DNA from: Comamonadaceae bacterium UBA4962
GTDB taxonomy: Bacteria; Pseudomonadota; Gammaproteobacteria; Burkholderiales; Burkholderiaceae_C
Direction: 5' to 3'
NCBI GenBank assembly: GCA_002397315.1
Contig: DHAE01000013.1
Location: 49,569 to 113,568, forward strand
Length of the DNA stretch: 64,000 bases
The notes below the pieces were generated by a model. That model worked only from the letters and a program-made list of their open reading frames with translations. It searched no databases and was not told the DNA's origin. Shown piece after piece: positions 54,221 through 60,952 of this stretch; the stretch's first letter is position 1, and each line of letters starts with the position of its first letter. Made by a program: the position numbers and the translations under genes.

Positions 54221-55276
54221 TTACTTGAAGCCCACGCGGTCCAGCATCTGCTGCACCTTCGGCATGTGTTCGCCCACGGCGCTGATCGGGATCGTCTCGC
54301 TCTTGAAGGGCTGGCCGCCCGTCATCTCGCGCAGCGCGGGGTTCTCGGACACCACGCCCTTGGCGGCAGGCCATTCGTTGTTGCCGCTCGCGAAGTAGTT
54401 CTGCGCCGCGGGGCTCGCAAGGTACTCGAGGAACTTCACCGCGTTGGCCTGGTTCTTCGAGTAGCGCGCCACGGCGCCACCCGCGATGTTCATGTGCGTG
54501 CCCCAGGACTGCTGGTTCGGAAACACCACGGCGACCTTGCCGGCCACGTCCTTGTCCTCCGGCTTGTCGGACCGCATGATGCGCGCCAGGTAGTAGCTGT
54601 TGGTGACTGCGATCTCGCATTCGCCCGAGGCCACGGCGCGGATCTGGTCGGTGTCGCCGCCCTTCGGAGGACGCGCGAGGTTGGCCACCACGCCCTTGAG
54701 CCAGGCCTCGGCCTTCTGCTCGCCCAGGTGCTCTGTCACCGCGCCGAACAGGCTCAGGTTGTAGGGGTGCGAGCCCGAACGGATGCAGACCTTGCCCTTG
54801 TTCTTCGGATCGCCGAGTTCCTCGTAGGTGTCCACGTCGTCCTTGTTCACCTTCGCCTTGTTGTAGACGATGACGCGGGCGCGCGTGGAGAGGCCGAACC
54901 ACGGAATGCCCCCGTCCGCCGCAGGGCGCGCGCGCAGGTTGGCGGGAATGGCGTCTTCGAGCACCTGCGATTTGACGGGCAGGAACAGCCCGTCCTTCTC
55001 GCCGCGGTACAGGCGCGCGGCATCCACCAGCAGGATCACGTCGGCCGGCGAGGCGGAGCCTTCGGCCTTGAGGCGCGCCATGATGCCGGCATCGTCCGCG
55101 TCCACGCGGTTGATCTTGATGCCGGTGGCCTTCGTGAACCCGGTGTAGAGCGCTTCGTCGGTGGCGTAGTGGCGTGCCGAGTACAGGTTCACGACCTGGT
55201 CCTGTGCGGATGCGGGGCCGGCAGCGGCCAGCAGCCCGGCGGACACGAGGAGCAGGTTCAGGAAGCGGATGCGCAT
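54221..55276 (-). CDS. Periplasmic Fe(3+)-binding protein (FutA/FbpA-like)
   Basis: This 351-residue protein has a signal peptide (MRIRFLNLLLVSAGLLAAAG, cleavage after ASA). The mature start VVNLYSARHYATDEALYTGF and the late TNSYYLARI tyrosines match FutA-type ferric-binding proteins. No permease or ATPase gene is adjacent, so it must serve a transporter encoded elsewhere. A Fur-like box lies upstream. Confidence 0.9.
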   Translation of the reverse strand: MRIRFLNLLLVSAGLLAAAGPASAQDQVVNLYSARHYATDEALYTGFTKATGIKINRVDADDAGIMARLKAEGSASPADVILLVDAARLYRGEKDGLFLPVKSQVLEDAIPANLRARPAADGGIPWFGLSTRARVIVYNKAKVNKDDVDTYEELGDPKNKGKVCIRSGSHPYNLSLFGAVTEHLGEQKAEAWLKGVVANLARPPKGGDTDQIRAVASGECEIAVTNSYYLARIMRSDKPEDKDVAGKVAVVFPNQQSWGTHMNIAGGAVARYSKNQANAVKFLEYLASPAAQNYFASGNNEWPAAKGVVSENPALREMTGGQPFKSETIPISAVGEHMPKVQQMLDRVGFK

Positions 55277-55350
55277 GCGGACGGTCTCTTTCTCTTGTGT
55301 GGATGGCAGGCCGGCGGTTCGCCAGGACGAGCGCGGATGATAGAGCAGAC

Positions 55351-55367
55351 GCGAATCATTCTCGATA
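55351..55367. promoter_or_regulatory. Fur-like box upstream of the iron-binding protein gene
   Basis: GCGAATCATTCTCGATA resembles the Fur 7-1-7 dyad (GAGAATGATTCGC on the minus strand). It lies about 75 bp before the ATG, where repression under iron would act. Confidence 0.55.
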
Positions 55368-55431
55368 AAAGCCGGAGCCGGGCCATGGCATTCCGTACCC
55401 GCCCGACGATCGCGACCCGCGCGCAGGCAAA

Positions 55432-55454
55432 GAAAAAGCCGGCGATGCCGGCTT
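55432..55454 (-). terminator. Terminator of the SWIB-domain gene
   Basis: The stem AAGCCGGC / GCCGGCTT with loop GAT (55436-55454) is followed by TTTCTTT on the minus strand, about 85 bp beyond the stop at 55540. Confidence 0.78.
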
Positions 55455-55539
55455 CTTCGGTGGGGCGCCACCTGGCGTGCAGCGGGTGCATCCAGGGTGG
55501 TGCAGACGACCGTCCCTCAGCGGGCGGCCGCCGGGCGCA

Positions 55540-55845
55540 TCACTTGACGTGCTTGCCGATCAGGCCGGCCATCTCGAACATCGAGACCTGCGGCTTGCCG
55601 AACACTTCCTTCAGCTTCGCGTCGGCGTTGATCATGCGCTTGTTGGCGGCATCCTGCAGGTTGTTGGCCTTGATGTAGACCCACAGCTTGCTGATGATCT
55701 CGGTACGGGGCAGCGGGTCGGAGCCGACCACGGCGGCCAGCGCCGCGCTGGGCGTCAGGGCCTTCATGAAGGCGGCGTTGGGCGTACGCTTCTTGGCGGG
55801 CGCCGCGGCCTTGTCGGCAGCCGGAGCTTTCTTTGCAGTTGCCAT
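55540..55845 (-). CDS. SWIB/MDM2 domain protein
   Basis: This 101-residue protein has a Lys/Ala-rich N-terminal tail (ATAKKAPAADKAAAPAKKR, basic like histone H1 tails) and then a SWIB domain with ISKLWVYIKANNLQD and VSMFEMAGLIGKHVK. SWIB domains are mainly eukaryotic chromatin-remodelling modules but occur in Chlamydia and some Proteobacteria. A nucleoid or DNA-related role is likely but unproven. GGAAAAACC precedes the ATG as a weak ribosome-binding site. Confidence 0.9.
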   Translation of the reverse strand: MATAKKAPAADKAAAPAKKRTPNAAFMKALTPSAALAAVVGSDPLPRTEIISKLWVYIKANNLQDAANKRMINADAKLKEVFGKPQVSMFEMAGLIGKHVK

Positions 55846-56020
55846 GTTGGTTTTTCCTTGTTGGGAGTGAAATAGCGGTTCACCAGCGAAAACCTGCTGT
55901 CCACTGGTTCGGCGAATGCTAATGGCAAAAAAACGTGTTTCCAAGGGAAGCGTGCGTTTTTTTGCCTCCAGTTGTTGCGACACGGCCGTAGCGGCCACTA
56001 CCGTTTCGAGGTGCGGAAAG

Positions 56021-56950
56021 TCAGGCCCGCCGGCGGCGCCCCTGGCCGACGAGGATCAGGCCGACCGCCGCCAGTATCACCCCACACGCCCAACCCTCGC
56101 TTGCCGACAGCGTCTCGCCCGCCAAAACGCTTCCCAGCGCCAGCGCCACCGCCGGGTTCACGAAGGCATAGCTCGACGCGAGCGCCGGGCTCGCATGGGC
56201 CAGCAAGTACATGTAGGCACTGAAGGCGACGAGCGAGCCGAACGCCACCAGGTACAGCCATGCAGCGACCGGTGCCGCGCCCGGCGGCCATGCCGGGCGC
56301 TCTCCCAGCGCCAGCGATACGGCCATCAGCACCGCCCCGCCGCACAGCATTTCGCTGGAGAACCCCGCCGCTCCCGGCGCCAGGGGGAAGCGCGTCGTGG
56401 ACAGCACGGAGCCCAGCGACCAGCAGGCCGTCGATACCAGCGCGCAGGCCATGCTGGCGGGCGAGGCAGAGAAGCTCTCGCCGCGCATCAGCAGCACCAC
56501 ACCCAGCGCCCCGAGGCACACGCCCGCCAGTTCCCACCGGCCGGGCCGCCGGCCCCACAGCAGGCCCCATCCGGTCACCATCAGCGGCACGGATGCCACG
56601 CAGGTGGCGATCAGGCCCGAGCCGACACCCTGGCTGGCCGTCGCGATCAGGCCCATGCCGCCGCCCAGCATCAATGCGCCCACGACCAGTGCATTGCGCC
56701 ACTGCAGCGCGGTGGGAAACCCGCTGCCAGGCCCCTGGCGCCGACCACGCCAGGCCGTCCATGCCGCCAGCACCGCACCTGCCACCAGAAAGCGGGAACC
56801 CATCTGGAAAAACGGTGGAAAGCTCTGCAGCGCCACGCGGATGGCGAGGTAGGTCGACCCCCAGACGAAGTAGCAGCACAGCAGCGCAGCGAGAACGCCG
56901 GCGGGCAAGCGCGCGGAAGAGGGAAGGGCGGAGGGAGCAGTGGTTTGCAT
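56021..56950 (-). CDS. EamA-family (YedA-like) drug/metabolite exporter
   Basis: This 309-residue protein has ten predicted membrane helices in two EamA repeats (CYFVWGSTYLAIRVAL and SYAFVNPAVALALGSVLAGE). The end QGRRRRA is a positive cytosolic tail. It is divergent from the Lrp gene with 92 bp between starts, so that regulator probably controls it. The substrate is unknown. Confidence 0.87.
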   Translation of the reverse strand: MQTTAPSALPSSARLPAGVLAALLCCYFVWGSTYLAIRVALQSFPPFFQMGSRFLVAGAVLAAWTAWRGRRQGPGSGFPTALQWRNALVVGALMLGGGMGLIATASQGVGSGLIATCVASVPLMVTGWGLLWGRRPGRWELAGVCLGALGVVLLMRGESFSASPASMACALVSTACWSLGSVLSTTRFPLAPGAAGFSSEMLCGGAVLMAVSLALGERPAWPPGAAPVAAWLYLVAFGSLVAFSAYMYLLAHASPALASSYAFVNPAVALALGSVLAGETLSASEGWACGVILAAVGLILVGQGRRRRA

Positions 56951-57042
56951 GCCGATATGCTATGAATGCCGGCCTTGGCAGAACATGGCATTTCAACGGT
57001 AATGCGGCAGCCCTGCCATGATTTTCATGGCCAAATGAGGCG

Positions 57043-57534
57043 ATGACCGAAAAGCCCGACATCGACGCACACGACGCCCGCATCCTCGCCGCGCTGCAGC
57101 AGGACGGGCGCATCACCATGGCGGAACTCGGCCGCCGCGTGCACCTCAGCCAGCCCGCCGTCACCGAGCGCGTGCGCAAGCTCGAAGCCGCGGGCATCAT
57201 CCTCGGCTACGGGGCGCGGGTGGACCATGCCGCCCTGGGCTATGGCATCCGCGCGATCATCCGGGTCGGGCGCGCGGAGTATGCGCGCGTGGTCCAGCTC
57301 GTCGAAAAGACGCCCGAGGTGCTCAATGCCTACAACGTCACGGGGGACGACAGCTGGATCCTGGAGATCGCCGTGATCGACGTGAGCCACCTCGACGCCG
57401 TCGTCACCGCCTTCTGCCTGCTGGCGGAAACCTCCACCTGCATCGTCCTGAACGCCGTGCGCGAGGATGCGCCCCTGCTGCCCGCACGGCGCGACAGCAT
57501 CAAGCCTCCCATCCGCAAGGTGACCGGCCGCTGA
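57043..57534 (+). CDS. Lrp/AsnC-family regulator
   Basis: This 163-residue protein has an AsnC helix-turn-helix (~6-65, GRRVHLSQPAVTERVRKLEA) and an effector/RAM domain (~75-150). It is divergent from an EamA exporter, the classic arrangement in which an amino-acid-sensing Lrp switches on an exporter. The ligand is unknown. Confidence 0.88.
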   Translation: MTEKPDIDAHDARILAALQQDGRITMAELGRRVHLSQPAVTERVRKLEAAGIILGYGARVDHAALGYGIRAIIRVGRAEYARVVQLVEKTPEVLNAYNVTGDDSWILEIAVIDVSHLDAVVTAFCLLAETSTCIVLNAVREDAPLLPARRDSIKPPIRKVTGR

Positions 57535-57586
57535 GCGCGCGGCTCGCACGGCCCTTCTGGCGTCGTTGCCGCATCCGGCCGTACGC

Positions 57587-58528
57587 TCATCCCGGCGGGC
57601 GTGCGCGCAGCCCGCGCACCGGCAACGTGGCGAGCACCACGCTCGCGATGGCGATCCCGAAGGCCAGCAGTTGCAGCGGCGTGAAGCGTTCGCCCAGCAC
57701 CAGCACGCCCACGAGCGCGGCGCTCACGGGCAGCAGCACGGTGAACACGCCGCCCTGCGCCGCGGGCACGGCCTTCAGTCCCGTCATCCAGAGCCAGACC
57801 GTCCATACGCTCGCCGCCAGCGCATAGAAGACCAGCAGCAGCCACATGCCGGGGCGCACCGCGGTGAAGTCGAACTGCAGCGCCGTGTACACCCCCATCG
57901 GCGTGGCCAGCACGAAGCCCCACAGGTTGATCAGCGCGGTGATGCGGCGCGGGCCCAGGGTGCCGGTGAGCTTCTTGCCGATCACGGAATAAGCGGCCTC
58001 GCACAGCACGGCGCCGATCAGCAGCAGCTGCCCCAGCCACGCGAGGCCCTGCGGATGCGCGCCCTCGGCGCCGGACGTGCCGCCGTGCGCTCCAGAGCCC
58101 GGCTGGGCCACCGCGAACAGCGCGATGCCGGCCACGGCCAGCACGACGGCTGCCCAGGTGCGGCGCGGCACCTGCTCCTTGAGGAAGAACCAGCTCATCA
58201 CGGCCACCGCCGCCGGAATGCCCGCCATGGTGACACCCGCCGTGACCGCGCTGGTCAGGCCGACGCCGGAAATCATGCACAGCGTGAACAGGAAGTTGCC
58301 GAGGAACGACTCCAGGAACACCAGGCGCTTCACCTGGGGCGTCATCGGCGGCTCCGTCGCCGGCTTGCGCAGCCACGGCAGCATGCCGAGCCCGCCGATG
58401 CCGAAACGCAGCCAGGCGAGCAGGAAGAGGGGCAGGGCCAGCGACAGTGGCTTGGAGAGCGCGACGTAGCTGCCCACCAGGGTCATGCTGAGCGCGAGGC
58501 AGAGATAAGCGACGGGACGGCTGGGCAT
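57587..58528 (-). CDS. EamA-family transporter
   Basis: This 313-residue protein has ten membrane helices in two EamA repeats, with ESFLGNFLFTLCMISGVGLT and LVGVLVLGERFTPLQLLAFG. It converges with the Lrp gene. ATG at 58528 is preferred over an ATG at 58594, which would overlap the divergent gene's start. The substrate is unknown. Confidence 0.85.
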   Translation of the reverse strand: MPSRPVAYLCLALSMTLVGSYVALSKPLSLALPLFLLAWLRFGIGGLGMLPWLRKPATEPPMTPQVKRLVFLESFLGNFLFTLCMISGVGLTSAVTAGVTMAGIPAAVAVMSWFFLKEQVPRRTWAAVVLAVAGIALFAVAQPGSGAHGGTSGAEGAHPQGLAWLGQLLLIGAVLCEAAYSVIGKKLTGTLGPRRITALINLWGFVLATPMGVYTALQFDFTAVRPGMWLLLVFYALAASVWTVWLWMTGLKAVPAAQGGVFTVLLPVSAALVGVLVLGERFTPLQLLAFGIAIASVVLATLPVRGLRARPPG

Positions 58529-58592
58529 GCGGACGCACCGCGCCGGCCGATAGACTGCGGCCGACACGGTCAAGAAACGAGGACGACACATC

Positions 58593-59027
58593 ATGCCTGA
58601 GCCACTGCGCGCCGATTCCGTGCGCCACGTATTCGTCTATGGAACCCTCCGCCGCGGCGGTGCCAACGACATCACGCGGCTCGTGCCGCCGCCCGTCCCC
58701 GTCGGTACCGCAGCGGTGCCCGGCGTGCTCTACGACCTCGGCGCCTACCCCGGCATCGCGCTCACAGGCCCCGACTCGGAAGGGAATGGGCGCGTGCCCG
58801 TGCTGGGAGAGGTGTATGCCATCACCCCGGCGCTCGAACGGCGGCTGGACGAGATCGAGGACATCTGGCCCGAACCTTCCGGCGAGTACGTGAAGCGCGA
58901 AGTGCAGCTGGAGTTGAAGGAAACCGGTGCGCGGCTCTCCTGCCTGGTGTACGAGATCGCACCGTCCTTCCTGCGCGGGGCGCCTCGCCTGCTGCACGGC
59001 GACTGGATGGCGCATCGCCCGGGCTGA
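58593..59027 (+). CDS. Gamma-glutamylcyclotransferase-like (GGCT/AIG2 fold) protein
   Basis: This 144-residue protein has the family opening HVFVYGTLRRGGAND and LYDLGAYPGI, with a catalytic-type Glu in LDEIEDIWP. Some members cyclise gamma-glutamyl amines; others such as YtfP have no known reaction. It is divergent from the EamA gene. Confidence 0.85.
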   Translation: MPEPLRADSVRHVFVYGTLRRGGANDITRLVPPPVPVGTAAVPGVLYDLGAYPGIALTGPDSEGNGRVPVLGEVYAITPALERRLDEIEDIWPEPSGEYVKREVQLELKETGARLSCLVYEIAPSFLRGAPRLLHGDWMAHRPG

Positions 59028-59048
59028 GAAGCGCCGCCCCGGCTGGAA

Positions 59049-59146
59049 TTTCGCAGATGAAATCGGCGTTTCACATCTCGAAATTCGCGATTGCTGCGCC
59101 GCCGCAAAATTTCTCGATATGAGAAAGCTGTTTTCTCGATGCGAAA
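59049..59146. promoter_or_regulatory. Cluster of four TTTC-N-GAAA dyads upstream of aceA
   Basis: Dyads lie at 59049-59062, 59069-59083, 59110-59126 (TTTCTC/GAGAAA, perfect 6-bp arms) and 59132-59146. Repeated sites like this suggest cooperative binding of an activator or repressor of the glyoxylate shunt, such as the XRE-type short-chain-acyl-CoA regulator often linked to aceA. No other function is seen in this AT-richer stretch. Confidence 0.6.
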
Positions 59147-59182
59147 TCGGCGAGCTAAGTCATTGATATAGCTCAGAAAAAT

Positions 59183-59204
59183 TTATGTCTTATATAAGAC
59201 ATAA
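59183..59204. promoter_or_regulatory. 22-bp perfect palindrome upstream of aceA
   Basis: The arm TTATGTCTTAT is followed at once by its exact reverse complement. The TATATAA centre could also contain a -10 element. It lies 94 bp before the aceA start and is a strong operator candidate. The core GTCTTATATAAGAC recalls sites before TCA-cycle genes in Burkholderiales; the regulator is not identified. Confidence 0.65.
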
Positions 59205-59297
59205 GAGCTTGGCAAAGTCTTCTACAAGACCTAAAGTTGTCTCCAAGGGCGGCAAGAAACTGCCCTGCGTTTTCACCCACTTCCCCTGGAGATGACC

Positions 59298-60617
59298 ATG
59301 CCCCAAACCTTCAATGAGCAACTGAGCCGTGAACAGCAAATCGCCGCCCTGGAAAAAGACTGGGCCCAGAACCCCCGCTGGAAGGGGATCAAGCGCGGTT
59401 ACTCCGCCGCCGACGTGGTGCGGCTGCGCGGCTCGTTCCAGGTGGAGCACACGCTGGCACGCCGGGGCGCCGAAAAGCTCTGGAATCTCGTGAACAACGA
59501 GCCCTACGTGAACTGCCTCGGCGCGCTCACCGGCGGCCAGGCCATGCAGCAGGTCAAGGCCGGCATCAAGGCGATCTACCTCTCGGGCTGGCAGGTGGCT
59601 GCCGACAACAACGAGTACGCCGCCATGTACCCCGACCAGTCGCTCTATCCGGTGGACTCGGTGCCGAAGGTCGTGGAGCGCATCAACAACAGCTTCACCC
59701 GTGCCGACGAGATCCAGTGGGCCAAGGGCGTAAACCCCGGCGACGCGGGCTTCGTCGACTACCACGTGCCGATCGTGGCCGATGCGGAAGCCGGTTTCGG
59801 CGGCGTGCTGAACGCCTATGAACTGATGAAGGCGATGATCCGCGCCGGCGCCGGCGGCGTCCACTTCGAAGACCAGCTCGCCTCGGTCAAGAAGTGCGGC
59901 CACATGGGCGGCAAGGTGCTGGTGCCCACGCAGGAAGCCGTGCAGAAGCTGATCGCCGCCCGCATGGCCGCCGACGTGTACGGCGTGCCCACCCTGGTGA
60001 TCGCCCGCACCGACGCCGAAGCCGCCGACCTGATCACCAGCGACTACGACGAGAACGACAAGCCGTTCCTGACGGGCGAGCGCACCGCCGAGGGCTTCTA
60101 CAAGACCCGCAAGGGCATCGACCAGGCCATCAGCCGCGCCGTCGCCTACGCCGACTACGCCGACCTCGTCTGGTGCGAGACCGGCACGCCGGACCTGGAG
60201 TTCGCCAAGAAGTTCGCCGAGGCCGTGCATGCCAAGCACCCGGGCAAGCTGCTCGCCTACAACTGCTCGCCGTCCTTCAACTGGAAGAAGAACCTCGACG
60301 ACGCCACCATCGCCAAGTTCCAGCGCGAGCTGGGCGCCATGGGCTACAAGTACCAGTTCATCACGCTGGCCGGCATCCACAGCATGTGGTTCAACATGTT
60401 CGACCTGGCGCAGGACTACGTGAAGCGCGGCATGTCCGCCTATGTCGAGAAGGTGCAGGAGCCCGAATTCGCGGCCCGCGAGCGCGGTTATACCTTCGTG
60501 TCGCACCAGCAGGAAGTCGGCACGGGCTACTTCGACGACGTCACCACCGTGATCCAGGGGGGCAAGTCGAGCGTCACGGCGCTCACCGGCTCCACCGAGG
60601 AAGAGCAGTTCCACTGA
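59298..60617 (+). CDS. aceA: Isocitrate lyase
   Basis: This 439-residue enzyme cleaves isocitrate to glyoxylate and succinate. The active-site KKCGH is at residues 198-202 and NCSPSFNWKK lies further on. ATG at 59298 has GGAG 7 nt upstream; ATG 59292 lies too close to it. The glyoxylate shunt uses acetyl-CoA from the fatty-acid oxidation genes seen earlier. A long upstream operator region suggests tight carbon-source control. Confidence 0.96.
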   Translation: MPQTFNEQLSREQQIAALEKDWAQNPRWKGIKRGYSAADVVRLRGSFQVEHTLARRGAEKLWNLVNNEPYVNCLGALTGGQAMQQVKAGIKAIYLSGWQVAADNNEYAAMYPDQSLYPVDSVPKVVERINNSFTRADEIQWAKGVNPGDAGFVDYHVPIVADAEAGFGGVLNAYELMKAMIRAGAGGVHFEDQLASVKKCGHMGGKVLVPTQEAVQKLIAARMAADVYGVPTLVIARTDAEAADLITSDYDENDKPFLTGERTAEGFYKTRKGIDQAISRAVAYADYADLVWCETGTPDLEFAKKFAEAVHAKHPGKLLAYNCSPSFNWKKNLDDATIAKFQRELGAMGYKYQFITLAGIHSMWFNMFDLAQDYVKRGMSAYVEKVQEPEFAARERGYTFVSHQQEVGTGYFDDVTTVIQGGKSSVTALTGSTEEEQFH

Positions 60618-60631
60618 TCCGCTGAGCGCAC

Positions 60632-60669
60632 CACCCGGCGGGGAAGGCCTGGAGCCTTCGCGCCGGGTG
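60632..60669 (+). terminator. Stem-loop after aceA, likely terminator
   Basis: Outer arms CACCCGGCG and CGCCGGGTG and inner arms GAAGGC and GCCTTC form a long GC-rich hairpin 14 bp after the aceA stop. No T-run follows, so termination efficiency is uncertain. Confidence 0.55.
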
Positions 60670-60721
60670 CGCGTGCCAGCGGTGCCATGGGGCCGCTGCA
60701 CGGCGGCCGGCCGGGAAGGGG

Positions 60722-60727
60722 TAGAAT
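60722..60727 (+). promoter_or_regulatory. -10 element candidate for the thrS leader transcript
   Basis: TAGAAT stands 34 bp before the leader-peptide ATG. No good -35 is seen at 16-18 bp. It is the only plausible hexamer between the aceA hairpin and the leader. Confidence 0.45.
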
Positions 60728-60761
60728 GGCGCCATCCATCACCTGCAAGAGCGAGAAAGGC

Positions 60762-60812
60762 ATGACGGTTATGACACCGCGAACTACGGAGACCCCCTCC
60801 ACCAGCCGCTGA
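60762..60812 (+). CDS. thrS leader peptide, Thr-rich (attenuation)
   Basis: A 16-codon frame reads MTVMTPRTTETPSTSR and then TGA. Six of 16 codons are Thr (ACG, ACA, ACT, ACG, ACC, ACC), far above chance. GAGAAAGG lies just before the ATG as a ribosome-binding site. The frame ends 60 nt before an intrinsic terminator and 140 nt before thrS. Stalling at uncharged tRNA-Thr would control read-through into thrS. It is too short to be found by length filters. Confidence 0.8.
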   Translation: MTVMTPRTTETPSTSR

Positions 60813-60816
60813 AGGC

Positions 60817-60897
60817 TGTCCGTTCGCGCCTGCACGTCACTCCCCCTGTCGCCTGCACCCCCGAAAAAAAGCGCGGACATCGTTCCGCGTTTTTTTT
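60817..60897 (+). terminator. Attenuator: antiterminator segment and intrinsic terminator before thrS
   Basis: The terminator stem CGCGGA/TCCGCG (60872-60889) with loop CATCGT is followed by eight Ts. TGTCCG at 60817-60822 can pair instead with CGGACA at 60874-60879, which uses up the terminator's left arm. In turn GGCTGTCCGT (60814-60823) can pair with ACGGA (60786-60790) and CAGCC (60803-60807) inside the leader frame. These are the 1:2, 2:3 and 3:4 pairings of a classic attenuator. Confidence 0.78.
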
Positions 60898-60952
60898 CGT
60901 CCGCTATTTCTCCTATCCCGCGCATCCACCTGTCTTACCGAGGCACCCGCAC

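Noticed and set aside
54266..55678. 470-codon plus-strand frame opposite the iron-binding protein gene
   Set aside because: The minus strand encodes a clear FutA-like protein with signal peptide and terminator; the plus frame has no family features.
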